DNA of 64,000 nucleotides, taken from NCBI GenBank assembly GCA_963576565.1, contig OY755045.1:8555977-8619976 (forward strand), in the 5' to 3' direction. Every line of letters begins with the position of its first letter. The stretch's first letter is position 1. This DNA comes from Aspidapion aeneum (lineage: Eukaryota; Arthropoda; Insecta; Coleoptera; Brentidae). Shown piece after piece: positions 47,446-58,200 of the stretch. The notes beneath the pieces were generated by a model. It ran no database searches, was not told the DNA's origin, and worked only from the letters and a program-made list of their open reading frames with translations. A program made the position numbers and the translations under genes.

Positions 47446-50260
47446 TGTGGCCTTAATAAAGTTAAAAAAATAATTTGGGCGCCAATTTGTGGCCTATTAA
47501 AATGCGTTGTGTGACATTTGTGGCAGCTTGAAGACGTTGCCGCCATTTTGTGACACAACAAACCCATTGAATAATTAAACAAATATCTGGAAGCAGAACT
47601 GTATTTTCCAGCTAGGTAAAACATTGATATGCCCGGTAACTTTTATACAGTGGAGAAGGGGGGGGTTCAGAAATAAGAAAATTTTAAGTGCGCCACATTA
47701 TTTAATACCAATGTTTTACAAAGAAGATCTTAAATAAAATACAGTTCAACCCAAACGTTGTAGCCAAACAATGAAATTCTATACTTCCGAGGCTTCCAGA
47801 ATATTTGTGTAATTAAAAAGCCAAAAAAAAAATAAACAGAATAAAATTCTATTAGATCGAATTCAGATGACAAAACAGAAATACTTTACAGGTAGATGGA
47901 CACCTTTAACAGGTCATACTGTACCTACATCTGGGTCAGTAGCGTAGGACTCACTTACATAAATGATTGTAAAAAAAAATACCCATCCAGAATCATTCTG
48001 TCATAGGGGAGATCTGGGCCAAATATCTGCTGTCATCATTCTACGTTAGGCAGAATGAGACAGACAGCAACCCAGTCCGAGATCTACCCCATGAGGTAAA
48101 AATGTGTAACGAAACCGCTAAAAAAAAAATATAATCTCATCTCTCTTTTGTCTCCGCAAAGTTGGTCATTGGGTTGTACAAATAATACAAATACTTAGTT
48201 CATCTTGTATAATTAGATTGTAAAACTTGAGAAAAATACCAAACAAGTCAGGGCCAAAATAGCAAGGCACTTTAAATTTGACAGTAAAATTATCTTAAAT
48301 AAATGAAATGAAGGAAACAAGTCCATGTAGTAAATATGCCGCAAAACCAGGGTTATGACGTCATACCTTATCTTGCGTTTACAAGAAATGTTGAAATTAT
48401 ACTGTGAAAACTTATATATGAAAAGATTACGTCTAAGTTATATTAAAAATTTATATATGAGGAAAAAAATTATAGTTAAGGCTTGCTCCTACCTTGGTCC
48501 TTGATTAGTTTTTAAGTTGTTGGTTAATTGAACAATAGGTTGTTTTATTTTGTGAACCTGTTTCCAGACTTCTTCCACTACTCCTGCTCCTGGTTTGCCC
48601 TGGTTTGCTCGCGCCTCCCCTGCTGACTAACTAGCACATGGTACTAGGGCAGCACATGGTTGTGGGATGCTTGCCCGAGCGTAGAAACCCTTTCTCAGGG
48701 TTATAACTGGCCCGTCCGGCTTCCCACCAGCGTCCAGCCCAACTGTCCCGTCGCTGGAATTGACAGGGCGATGCTCTTTCCGTACAAATGGCGTAGGCCG
48801 ACATAATTTCCCCTCAAAAGGGTGTGAGCGTCACTTCCGATTACGCCGAAAACACGACGGCTCACTCCTCACAGTCTCTGGGATATCTCCTACAATTCGC
48901 TGCAGTGCCAAACCAAAAAACAATGGCGATCCCAGAGCCTGTTGTCGACCCAGCCAAAATTCGTTAGCAAGAGAGACCAACCACTTCGTCGAGAATACCA
49001 GAATAATGAATTGGCCGGAAACCGTTTTGTAAATTTGGTGGGGAGTGGGGACGGTAAAACGCAATAGTACCAACCTAATCTTCCCGGTGAAATTCAAATA
49101 AAGGATGCAAACCTATTTATAAAACTTTTCCGCCAAAAATAAATCTCTACATTCAGTGGCCAGACTGGAAGGAAAAAACCCGGGGTTTTCAAAGTAACCA
49201 ATGAGGTACAGCAATAGTTCTATACAGGTCTATAGGGGCAGCACCGACCAAGTGGACATTGCAATCCGGTAAAACGTACATTGAGGTGTTGTCGGATCTA
49301 TTTCCACGGTTGGAATTTTTATAACAAGGACGTCGAGACACCCTCCATACACATTATTAATATTCGAACACTCAACCAATTCCCATATGAGTAAAGCTAT
49401 ACTGAGCGCAGAATTTAGTTGCACTCCAGTTACAGTCTTCGTCAAAAGTTTCCGTCGCTCTTTATAAATGTTTTCTCTAATATTCATATGGTTTAACGCC
49501 ATTTTTGTAAAACATTTCTACAGTAATAAAGCTGTTTCTGAACCTGAACCCAAAAATACACACTGAACCATTGCTTAAAGGCACAAGAGTGTTCAGATGT
49601 TAACTCACACGATTTCGTTCATTCTTTCAGTCTTGGTTTTTATCCCTCGTTTATCTCCCATTTACAACAGTGCATAACTCGTATTTATTTTATCCTTTCC
49701 CTATCAAATTAATAAAGATATCAAAGTGGCGGAGCCTCGGTTGTTACTGGTCAAACCGTGAACCTAAATATGTTTTCGTGCTATCAGAACTAGCTAATCC
49801 GTGAAGAATATGGGGTTCGGATTGTCCCAATATCCTCGAGAATAAACGTAAGGGAATGAAATGTTCATCTAAATGTTTCCTTCCTGTTACTGAAACCATT
49901 TGTGATGCGGCAACGCCGCCATTCCCCAGCATAACAGCTGTTTAACTTTATGAACGTCAAGTGAATCACAAAATTCCACAGATAAAAACAAAACAATCAA
50001 AATTTTTATGTGATTTTTCCCGAAGCCTGTGATCTTAAATTCCAATTACGATGTCCAGATAATGCGATGTGCGTAGTGTCCACAGTAATTCGATGGAATG
50101 CCTCCTTTTAAGGTAACTTCCTAGACCCTATATAACCTCCAAACCTAGCTCTATAAAATACCCTTACTTGTGTACAGAAAGACGAATCAAAGAGCCTTGA
50201 CCATTTACCCAAATAAACAAATATGTAACGTTGTCCCAAACGTAAAAATGACACGTTACA
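47446..50260 (-). repeat. 3' LTR (left copy)
   Basis: Matches 60536-63349 along its whole length. On the sense strand it starts TGTAACGTGTCATTTTTACG at 50260 and ends GGCCACA at 47446. Short ORFs inside, on both strands, are identical in the two LTRs only because the LTRs are identical, so conservation does not support coding. Confidence 0.95.
50225..50260 (-). promoter_or_regulatory. Inverted repeat at the LTR 5' edge
   Basis: Sense TGTAACGT at the LTR tip is followed about 20 bases later by ACGTTACA, making a hairpin-capable tip. The same is present at 63313-63349. It could be recognised by integrase or by a transcription factor; no direct evidence. Confidence 0.5.
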
Positions 50261-50280
50261 TAATCCCCCCCCAACTTCAA
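50261..50280 (-). promoter_or_regulatory. Polypurine tract
   Basis: Sense strand reads TTGAAGTTGGGGGGGGATTA directly before the 3' LTR start TGTAAC. A purine tract in this position primes plus-strand DNA synthesis in LTR elements. Confidence 0.9.
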
Positions 50281-50299
50281 GACGATTAACCTAAAAAGG

Positions 50300-53197
50300 T
50301 TAATCGGAGAGATCCGCTGCCGACTTAAGGTCTTTGGCATGCCAACTCCCTGGCAGTACTTTACCCGATGGTTCCTGAAGCTCAAATATCCATGGAGAAA
50401 TTTTATTCCTAATCACATAAGGACCAACGAATTTCGGTGCTAACTTCTTCGAGAAAAACTTGGCAGCATCTGACAAAACATAATTTTTCTTCCAAACACG
50501 CTGACCCACAGCAAAGTTGGGTACCCTTGTACGCAAATTATACTGAACTACGTTTTTCTCTCCAGCCACCTCTAACCTTCTCTTAACATCAGCATAGAGC
50601 TTCCGGAAACCTTCGTTCTTACTTTCAGCTGCAGTTTGTACCCCATTCTCTTCAGATAACAAAACTGGGTTGGAGTAATCTTTTCCTGACAAACACATAT
50701 TCCTACCAAAATTAACAAAGAAAGGAGACATCCTGGTTGTCTCATGGGTTGCAGTACGAATCGCGCAGGCAAGTTTATGTATTTGTTCGTCCCACTTCCT
50801 GTGGTTGTCTTTCACATAACAACATAACATGGTTTTTAACGTGCGATTCGTCCTTTCTGTTGGATTTGCTCTGGGGTGATAATACGGATTATACTGAATT
50901 TTAACCTGATAACTCTCAGCAAAACGCTTAAACTCATTACTTTTGTACTGAGGGCCATTATCACAAAGTATCAAACGGGGCACTCCGAAGACCATAAATA
51001 CTTGCTCCTCAAGATGCTTAACAACAGCTTGAGTAGGGGCTGCTCGCATTGGAAAAACTAAGGAAAACTTACTCAAATAGTCTGTAACGACGAGAATCCA
51101 GCAATTACCCTTTGTCGAACGAGGTAAAGGTCCACATAAATCAGTCGAAATAACCTCCCAAGGACGAGTTGGTTTTGGGTGAGATATCATCTGATCAGAT
51201 ACACCTTGTGTATCACCTTTATGAGCTGCACAGACAAAGCATTTCTTTACAAAAGTTGCCACGTCCTGGCGCATTTTCGGCCAGTAATATTTTTCTGCCA
51301 GTCTGTGGAAGGTTTTATACACACCCATATGTCCGGCGGTAGGAGGATCGTGAGCTTCTCCAATAATTCTACGCCTATGATCTTTGGGTACTACCTCTTT
51401 CCAATATTCGTTAGATGGTGAAAGTTGAGGGTATTCTTGTTTGACATATTTATACAACTTATTATCAGTGTATCTCCAATTCATAAATTTTAATGGTGAT
51501 TCTACGACCCTCTTTACCATCTTTTGGTACCATCGATCTTTAATTGCTGTTGAAACATCTCTGGGCTGCGAAATTGTATCAATCATAGGTACTGCACGAG
51601 ACAACATGTCCGGGACAACTAAATCTTTCCCTTTCCGATGGATTACTTCAAAATCATATTGCTGCAGTTTTACAGACCAACGAGCAAGTCTCCCACTGGG
51701 CTCTTTCAAGCTATGAAGCCATTTTAAGCTAAAATGATCTGTAATGACCTTAAATGAGATCCCCTCAATATATGGCCGGAGCTTCTCTATCGCCCAAACC
51801 AATGCCAAACATTCTCGCTCGGTGGTCGTGTAAACACGTTCTTGCCTAGTCAAAGATCGACTCAAATAGCATATGACTTTGTCTCCCTCAGGATAAGGCT
51901 GCGTTAAACATGCTCCTATTCCATATCCTGATGCGTCTGTTTGAATGACAAATTCTTTGGTATAATCTGGACATGTAAGAATCGGTGCAGTCACTAAAAG
52001 TTCCTTAATCTTAATAAATGCTTTTTCGCAGTCTGGAGTCCAATCGAACTTTTGATTTTTCTTAGTTAGAGCTGTAATTGGAGCTATTATCGCTGAAAAA
52101 TTCTCTATGAAACGTCTATACCAGGATATTGTACCTACAACTCTACGAACTTCTCTGACAGTTCTTGGCCTCTGGAGCTCTAACATGGCTCTAATTTTAT
52201 TAGGGTCAACTCGGATGCCTCGACGGTCCACTACGAAACCTAAATAAGTCATTTCTGGCCTACACAGTTGGCATTTTTCCCAACTTACCGTTATCTTTGC
52301 ATTCTGCAATCTTCGTAGGACTTCCTCAAGAATTCTAAGATGTTCAGAAAAGCTCTGTGTGACAATTACGAGGTCATCGAGATATACGTACACGTAGGGG
52401 TCTAAATCGTTTCCTATGATGCTATCTATGAGTCTCTGCCAAGTTGCAGGTGCATTATGAAGACCAAATGGTAACCGCTTAAATTGGGAGAGACCTCGTC
52501 GACAGATGAATGCTGTTAGTGGCTTCGATGATTCTTCCATTGGTACTTGCCAATAAGCACTCTTAATATCTAAAGTTGACAAGTACTTAGCATCTTTCAA
52601 TTTGTCAAGAGTCTCGGATACGAGTGGTAAAGGATAACTATCACGCGCCGTCACTGAGTTCAATTTGCGGTAGTCTACACAGAAACGATATTTCTTTGTG
52701 TTTTTCTTTTGAACCATTACCACTGGTGAAGCCCATGAACTACTACTACGTTCTATCACATCCATTTTCAGCATTTCGTCGATTTCGTCATCAATAAGTT
52801 TTTGAATGACCGGTGAGACCTTATATGAACGTTGTCTTATCGGTGCTGCATCTGTTGTAATCTTATGCTCTACCCTGTCTGTACATCCTAGTGAGTCACC
52901 CATAATAGTCTTATATTTATCGACCAATTCCTCTAGTCGTTCTGATTCATAAGGCGAAAGAGTAGTTTGTTGGTCTGGTGTTTCTAAAGAACAAATCACA
53001 TCTTTATTATCGGCAAAGTGCCACTCATTAGTACTTAAGTTCGGTACTATCCCCATCGAAATCCAAAAATCTAATCCCAAAATCAAAGTGTGCGGCAATT
53101 CAGGAACGACGACGACCTCTATTAACCTAAATTTATCCTGAACTCGCATAGGAAGCTGCACTGTCCCAATACTACTCGTGCTTTGACCATTTGCCAC
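50300..53197 (-). CDS. pol: Pol: end of protease, reverse transcriptase, RNase H, integrase
   Basis: The 965-codon frame has no proper start because it is entered from the protease frame. Residues 38-45 (LILGLDFW) are the C-terminal protease strand. RT: FCVDYRKLN at 172-180, Asp210 in TLDIKSAYW, LPFGLHNAPATW at 242-253, and YLDD at 272-275 carrying the catalytic Asp pair. RNase H: Asp421 in QTDASG, the ERE residues at 460-462, and Asp487 in ITDH. Integrase: the zinc site His616, His623, Cys653, Cys656; the catalytic triad Asp686, Asp746, Glu781 with the usual 34-residue gap between the last two. No chromodomain is seen at the C-terminus. The gene ends 39 bp from the LTR. All catalytic residues are intact, so the break in protease is the main defect. 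Confidence 0.95.
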   Translation of the reverse strand: MANGQSTSSIGTVQLPMRVQDKFRLIEVVVVPELPHTLILGLDFWISMGIVPNLSTNEWHFADNKDVICSLETPDQQTTLSPYESERLEELVDKYKTIMGDSLGCTDRVEHKITTDAAPIRQRSYKVSPVIQKLIDDEIDEMLKMDVIERSSSSWASPVVMVQKKNTKKYRFCVDYRKLNSVTARDSYPLPLVSETLDKLKDAKYLSTLDIKSAYWQVPMEESSKPLTAFICRRGLSQFKRLPFGLHNAPATWQRLIDSIIGNDLDPYVYVYLDDLVIVTQSFSEHLRILEEVLRRLQNAKITVSWEKCQLCRPEMTYLGFVVDRRGIRVDPNKIRAMLELQRPRTVREVRRVVGTISWYRRFIENFSAIIAPITALTKKNQKFDWTPDCEKAFIKIKELLVTAPILTCPDYTKEFVIQTDASGYGIGACLTQPYPEGDKVICYLSRSLTRQERVYTTTERECLALVWAIEKLRPYIEGISFKVITDHFSLKWLHSLKEPSGRLARWSVKLQQYDFEVIHRKGKDLVVPDMLSRAVPMIDTISQPRDVSTAIKDRWYQKMVKRVVESPLKFMNWRYTDNKLYKYVKQEYPQLSPSNEYWKEVVPKDHRRRIIGEAHDPPTAGHMGVYKTFHRLAEKYYWPKMRQDVATFVKKCFVCAAHKGDTQGVSDQMISHPKPTRPWEVISTDLCGPLPRSTKGNCWILVVTDYLSKFSLVFPMRAAPTQAVVKHLEEQVFMVFGVPRLILCDNGPQYKSNEFKRFAESYQVKIQYNPYYHPRANPTERTNRTLKTMLCCYVKDNHRKWDEQIHKLACAIRTATHETTRMSPFFVNFGRNMCLSGKDYSNPVLLSEENGVQTAAESKNEGFRKLYADVKRRLEVAGEKNVVQYNLRTRVPNFAVGQRVWKKNYVLSDAAKFFSKKLAPKFVGPYVIRNKISPWIFELQEPSGKVLPGSWHAKDLKSAADLSD

Positions 53198-53480
53198 AAT
53201 ACAACTCGTCTTCTTTGTCGTATCAAGTGAAAAACCAAACCTCTCGATGATTGACCAACCAAAAAAGTTGCCCTAAACCCTAAAAAGGTACGTGAAGCCC
53301 CGGAATCCAACAAACCTAATAACTTATTTCCGAGCACATCCACTTCTAAATAAGGCCTTTCATCTTTACGAGCATGACTTATCACATAATCTAAAACGTA
53401 CGTTAGCCTATCGGTCGATGCTTGTTCAGGCTGACTCGAAGGTCGACCACCTACGAACGCCTGGGTCCGTTTCCCTGACG
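53122..53480 (-). CDS. Protease frame (N-terminal half of the aspartic protease)
   Basis: This frame is -1 relative to gag and is open from the GGGAAAC slippery site at 53469-53475 to a stop at 53122. It encodes a linker and then LLGLLDSGASRTF, the active-site strand of a retroelement aspartic protease (catalytic Asp in DSGA). After about position 53262 the protein no longer resembles protease, and matching sequence (VANGQS to LILGLDFW) continues in the pol frame, again -1. The domain is therefore split over two frames. Retroelement proteases mature Gag and Pol, so a true break would stop particle maturation. I cannot tell mutation, assembly homopolymer error or recoding apart from sequence alone. 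Confidence 0.8.
53261..53266 (-). other. Frame break in protease at a T6 run
   Basis: The protease frame passes into the pol frame here. In the incoming frame the sense strand reads T TTT TTG, a canonical X XXY YYZ heptamer for -1 slippage, but it sits inside a folded domain. A change of one base in the run length would also explain the break. Confidence 0.65.
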
Positions 53481-55247
53481 ATTACAATTTCGACATTCTC
53501 TTACTGTTACCCCTGCTTGTCCACACGAATAGCACTGTTTGCCTCTAGGTAATGCGCACCCGATCGCCATGTGCCCTGTTTGGTTGCATCTATAACATAC
53601 CACGTCCCTATTCGCCCTACCAGGTCTAGCACCTTGTGGTGGTTGTCCATCTCTGTCATTTACACTAGACTGACCACTAGCTGGTTGCTGTCTATCTCTA
53701 TCAGCTCTAGCAGCAAAATTGCTTGCTGGCTGCTGCCTATTTCTATCGAATCTATTAGCAGGATGATTTAAATTCTGTTGGTTCGATGTCCCAGCACCTG
53801 ATATTTGAATTGCATCAACCCCTGTTGAAAAATCGTCACTGTCGCTCTCTACGTCAACGTAGGCCAAGTCAGGTTCAATAGATTGGTTTTTCCTAGGTGT
53901 AAAATTTTCCTCCTCTAAACCATATCTCTGGTCTATTCTACGACACAGATCCTTTAAATGTGATAGGCTATTGACCTCAGTAGCAATTAACCCATTTTTA
54001 TAGATGTCCGCGATATTTCTGAAGGCGATAGCTAATTTCGCCTCTTCGGAAACAGGACAGCCAAGTCTTTGGAAATATGTGTTCATGACAGCAATATAGG
54101 TCCCTATAGACTCTCCAGGGCCTTGTTTACGTTTTTGAATCTCCTTCAATAGCTTCTCGCCATATGAAGAAGGAAGATATTCTGCCATGAACCTCTGTTC
54201 CAGCTGTTCCCATGTATGGACTTCCCTACGTACATCTTTGTAAAAAGTATAAGCTGACTTTTCAAAAAGATCAATGCCCGAATTCAGTAAAACCTTTTTG
54301 CTGACTCCTCTAGCCTGACTCAACTCGTCCACTCTCTCGAAAAATGCGGTGACGGAGATTGTACCCCTCTCGCCTGTAAACTTTAAGTTCCACTTATGCG
54401 GAGGTACCGGTGCAACATGATATGAAGTACCAGGATCACTTGACATTGGTACTGGCGACGAACAAGAAAATGGTCGTGACTGAGCAATTGGTGCAATGCT
54501 ACTTTGGAGGGCAGCTAGACTCAAAGGAACGGTAGACGGTTGTTGATAATGAAAAGCTGATGTACCGTAATTCTCAATCGGCATAGGGACTGGTGCCTGT
54601 ATTGGTGCTTGAGTTGGGTTTGTAAGCACTTGCATTTGCAATGGAGCCATGGCCGACGGTTGGTTTGTGGGCTGTTGAGCTGGTCTTTGTGTGCTCGAGT
54701 GCTGTGGTTGCGGGAGATGAGACTGGTTTGGTGTGTTGCCAGCATTTGTTGAGTGGTCTGAGCCTCGACTCGTTGAATGGGTTTCAGATGCTTCATCATC
54801 ATCTGAGTTCACGCCAACTCTTAATAAATCTGTTGCTTGGCTCTGCAACCTCCCAATCAAACTCAAGGTTTCCGCAACCAGTATGCCTTTTGTTTGACTT
54901 TCTTCAAAGTTTGACGGATTCATGTTATTTATCCTGGCTAACACATGTTCCAACCTTACAGCGATTTTCCTAAACTCTCCCCCTTTACTCGTACCAGAGA
55001 ACTTCTCTACCAGCGGTACCAGACTATCAAGCTTCTTCATGCAGCTAAAAGCATCTTGGCCAAATTTAAAGGGATACGGAGGGTATCTCATACTTGCATC
55101 AGTTTTTTCTCTTTGTTTGATCAACATAAGCTGTTGTTTCATCTCTTCCACCGATCCAATAGCTATGCCTCTCCAGGTTAACTCATAGATTAATTCGTCC
55201 TTGACTAAGTACCTTACGTCAGACAACCGACTCAAAGAAATAGCCAT
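53451..55247 (-). CDS. gag: Gag structural protein
   Basis: 598 codons from the first ATG at 55247 (MAISLSRLSDVRYLV); the frame is open upstream only to a TTG at 55265. N-terminal 140 residues are charged and helical. A Ser/Gln/Pro-rich linker spans about 145-280. A capsid-like Retrotrans_gag region covers about 300-410 (FFERVDELSQARGVSKK, WEQLEQRFMAEYLPSSYGEK, ESIGTYIAVMNTYFQRLG). The C-terminus has one canonical zinc knuckle, CYRCNQTGHMAIGC (551-564), and a second, CYSCGQAGVTVREC (572-585), with Val in place of the zinc-binding His. Gag packages the RNA and forms particles. The frame is intact. The Val may be a mutation or a family trait. Confidence 0.95.
   Translation of the reverse strand: MAISLSRLSDVRYLVKDELIYELTWRGIAIGSVEEMKQQLMLIKQREKTDASMRYPPYPFKFGQDAFSCMKKLDSLVPLVEKFSGTSKGGEFRKIAVRLEHVLARINNMNPSNFEESQTKGILVAETLSLIGRLQSQATDLLRVGVNSDDDEASETHSTSRGSDHSTNAGNTPNQSHLPQPQHSSTQRPAQQPTNQPSAMAPLQMQVLTNPTQAPIQAPVPMPIENYGTSAFHYQQPSTVPLSLAALQSSIAPIAQSRPFSCSSPVPMSSDPGTSYHVAPVPPHKWNLKFTGERGTISVTAFFERVDELSQARGVSKKVLLNSGIDLFEKSAYTFYKDVRREVHTWEQLEQRFMAEYLPSSYGEKLLKEIQKRKQGPGESIGTYIAVMNTYFQRLGCPVSEEAKLAIAFRNIADIYKNGLIATEVNSLSHLKDLCRRIDQRYGLEEENFTPRKNQSIEPDLAYVDVESDSDDFSTGVDAIQISGAGTSNQQNLNHPANRFDRNRQQPASNFAARADRDRQQPASGQSSVNDRDGQPPQGARPGRANRDVVCYRCNQTGHMAIGCALPRGKQCYSCGQAGVTVRECRNCNRQGNGPRRS
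53469..53475 (-). promoter_or_regulatory. -1 ribosomal frameshift site GGGAAAC (gag to protease)
   Basis: The sense strand reads CAG GGA AAC in the gag frame, so G GGA AAC is a canonical X XXY YYZ slippery heptamer. It lies five codons before the gag stop, and the -1 frame continues open directly into the protease. The same heptamer is used by several retroviruses. No pseudoknot was modelled. Confidence 0.8.
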
Positions 55248-58200
55248 AGTGCCTTTTATCTTCAAACTTTAAACTTTAATTAAAACTGTTAATTATACCT
55301 CCCAATTATAAAAACTAAACCACGCAATAACAAACACAAAGTTCACTTTAAATTCACCAGTGAAAATCACTATAAATTTTCTCACAGATGTAGAAAATAT
55401 AAAACTTAAATACGGGCAGACGCGAACAAAACCGAAAAACACCGGAGCAGTAAGAAAATAAAATTTATTTGCATTTAAAAATGTAATCATGATTTATGTT
55501 AAGTATTTGTACAACCAACTATGACGTCCAACCCTGCAGAGAGAAATAACTACTTAAATCCTAAATTAGAATTAACAAGTAGCCATAAAAAAAAATTTAA
55601 AAAAATAAAAGAGAGACAAGAGTTTTGGCAGTGTTTAGGTCTTATGTTTCACTCCTGCGTGAGTAAAACCAAAAAAAAATAATTGCGCTTATCCTAGCTG
55701 AACTGGATTAAAATTAAAGTTAAGTGATGTTTGTTTACCTCAGCAACCGAATAGGTAAATTTATCCCTAAATGGAACGTACAACAGACTACCTATAACAA
55801 AAATCCCAAAGCTGTTGTACACAGTTAACGCTAGGGTATACTCCTGCTATTGCAGAACGGCTCCACAAATAAACTCCTCAAAAAAACCCAAATCGCCGTA
55901 TACAATGATTTTTCTAAAAAGAATAAATCAAAACCCACTTTAACCTGCTTACCTACTCTGAGTTTACACGAAACATGCATTGCTTAAGGTCACATCATCC
56001 CTTAATATATAAGTGAACGCAATAAACATCGGAACAGATGTTCATGTTATAGAAATCGTAAAATATGCTCCATTAAAAAAAAACCGCTCGCTGAAATTGC
56101 GTCGAATTAGACTAGTAAGGATGTTGTGTGTAATAAAAAAAATTTTAAGAAAATTAAAAAAAAAAATTTACCGATGGTAATAAAAAATTTACACAAATAA
56201 CGTCTTGGTAGGACTGCAACTCTCTAATAATCGTTAAAATGAAATTCCCAAAATTTAAACTAAATTGATGCAAATGAAAGGTGTCCAAAAAAAAATTTAA
56301 AAAAATTTTTTTTTTTTTTTTTGGTGTCGACCACAGTAGTCCAATAATAAGAAAAATGAATTGGCTCACTAAAATTTCCAAAATATTACTCCACTCTGAT
56401 AGGTGGTTTGGAGTAGGGAGAAGAAAAAAAAATTTAAAACAAATGATGATAGGTTGTTAAAACGTGAGGGTTCGAAATAAAATTATATTTTAATTCAGAA
56501 AAAAAAAATATTTAAATAAACTGGTAGAACCATTGTAGGGACAAGGTACTACTATGCACCAAGGAAAAAAATGTCCAACAAGAAAAACAAGTTTCCTTCC
56601 TTAAAAAAAAATATTAAAAAGAAAAAATATTTAAAAAATATTTTCAAAAAAAATGCAAAATGTTTAAGTGGGGTTGCAGCTCCTATTAGTGAACCTTAAA
56701 AAAAAATTTAATAAAACCAGCACCAGAAAAATCTTATTCGAGTTGTCATGCAACAGTTTTTGTTCTTTTCCTTTAAAAAAACAGTTGTCGATTTCCTTTC
56801 CTCTCCCAAAACTGTGAATGTGAAAAGTGAATGATCTAGAAAAATTAATTTACTATACAAAAAAAAATATTGAAAATTAAATTTACTTAAGAATCATAAG
56901 GTATAAAAATCGTGATTGAAAAAAAAAACCAATCAGTTTAGGAAAAGTTTTAAAAAAATGTTTATGTTACAAAAAAAACAAACGATGTTAGTATATTTGT
57001 TTAAAATTATTACTAAAGGAAATAAGCAACGTTAGTACTTATTTACTGTACCACTATAATGTGAAGAACCTTTGCACTCAACTCCGTAAAGAATTTTCTT
57101 GTGTGCACTTTCAAAAAACCAAATATGAAAACAATTCCAAGGTTCACCTATAACGTTGTAAAACTAAATCTGCCTACTCAAGTGTCTTTACACACAACAT
57201 CTAATCAAAAAAAAATTTCACTGCTTAATGCATTCTCAGATCCTTATTCCTGGTGTTCACGAGATATAAAATTAAGTTGGGCCCTTTCCGCAACTATTAG
57301 TCAAAGCAAAATTACCAAATGTCCAAGGGCTAATGAGACCCTATCACCAACAAATGATATTTTGAAATGAAACAGTTGGGAATAATCCTGCGTAAAAACC
57401 AGAGAACAAAATCAAGAACCAAAAACTATTACATTAATTTTAAAAGAGCATAATAAAACTCCCGGCCCCAATTAAACTTTTGTTATCTCAACAAAACTCG
57501 GCCTAAAACCAAAAAACTTTTTATTAGACATTTCCCCTATTCCCTAAGTATAATGTCAATAAAACCCAAAAACTTGTGATTTCCATTCCAATCCCATCTG
57601 TACCCTATATATTTTTCAAACGGTTAAACCCCCACAGGCGAAACAATATCTTATTTCAAGGAAAGGGTGAAGATATTTTGAAGCACCCTGTGAAAATAGG
57701 ACACTATTATGGAAAATTGTTCAGATCAGTGTTCTTAATACTTTCCAACCTAAATATATCTAGTCCCCTCATGTGCATGTTACTATTTTAGTTCCTATCA
57801 TAATTAAATAGATCACAAAATTTGTCTTTCTCCGCGAATCTGCAAGGTCATGGAAAATGCGAGATTCAGCCTGTAGGCCAAATTTGGATGTATTTTAATT
57901 TAGCGAAAACCGAAGTTGCGAAATCCTAAAAAGATTAGCAGGAAGTCCTCGTTCCTCGATTTCTACACTCCGAACCAAACATTTCTTCCATTTCCACCCA
58001 GCTCGCGGGAGGAAAACCCCTAATTATTGCAATACAAAAGGTACTACTATCATATTATGCATAACAAAAAAATATATGCCCTCATCATTGTTTAGTCGCA
58101 TCAAAGAAAACCTATTGTTTTTAAATTTATTCTTAGGTTGGAATCTTTTTTTTAGAAATCAATGATCTTAAATTTATTGTTTAACCTGAACACTTTCCCA

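Noticed and set aside
48760..49502. ORFs conserved between the two LTRs (also at 61849-62591)
   Set aside because: Identity follows from LTR identity in a recent insertion, so it says nothing about coding. They overlap on both strands and show no domain.
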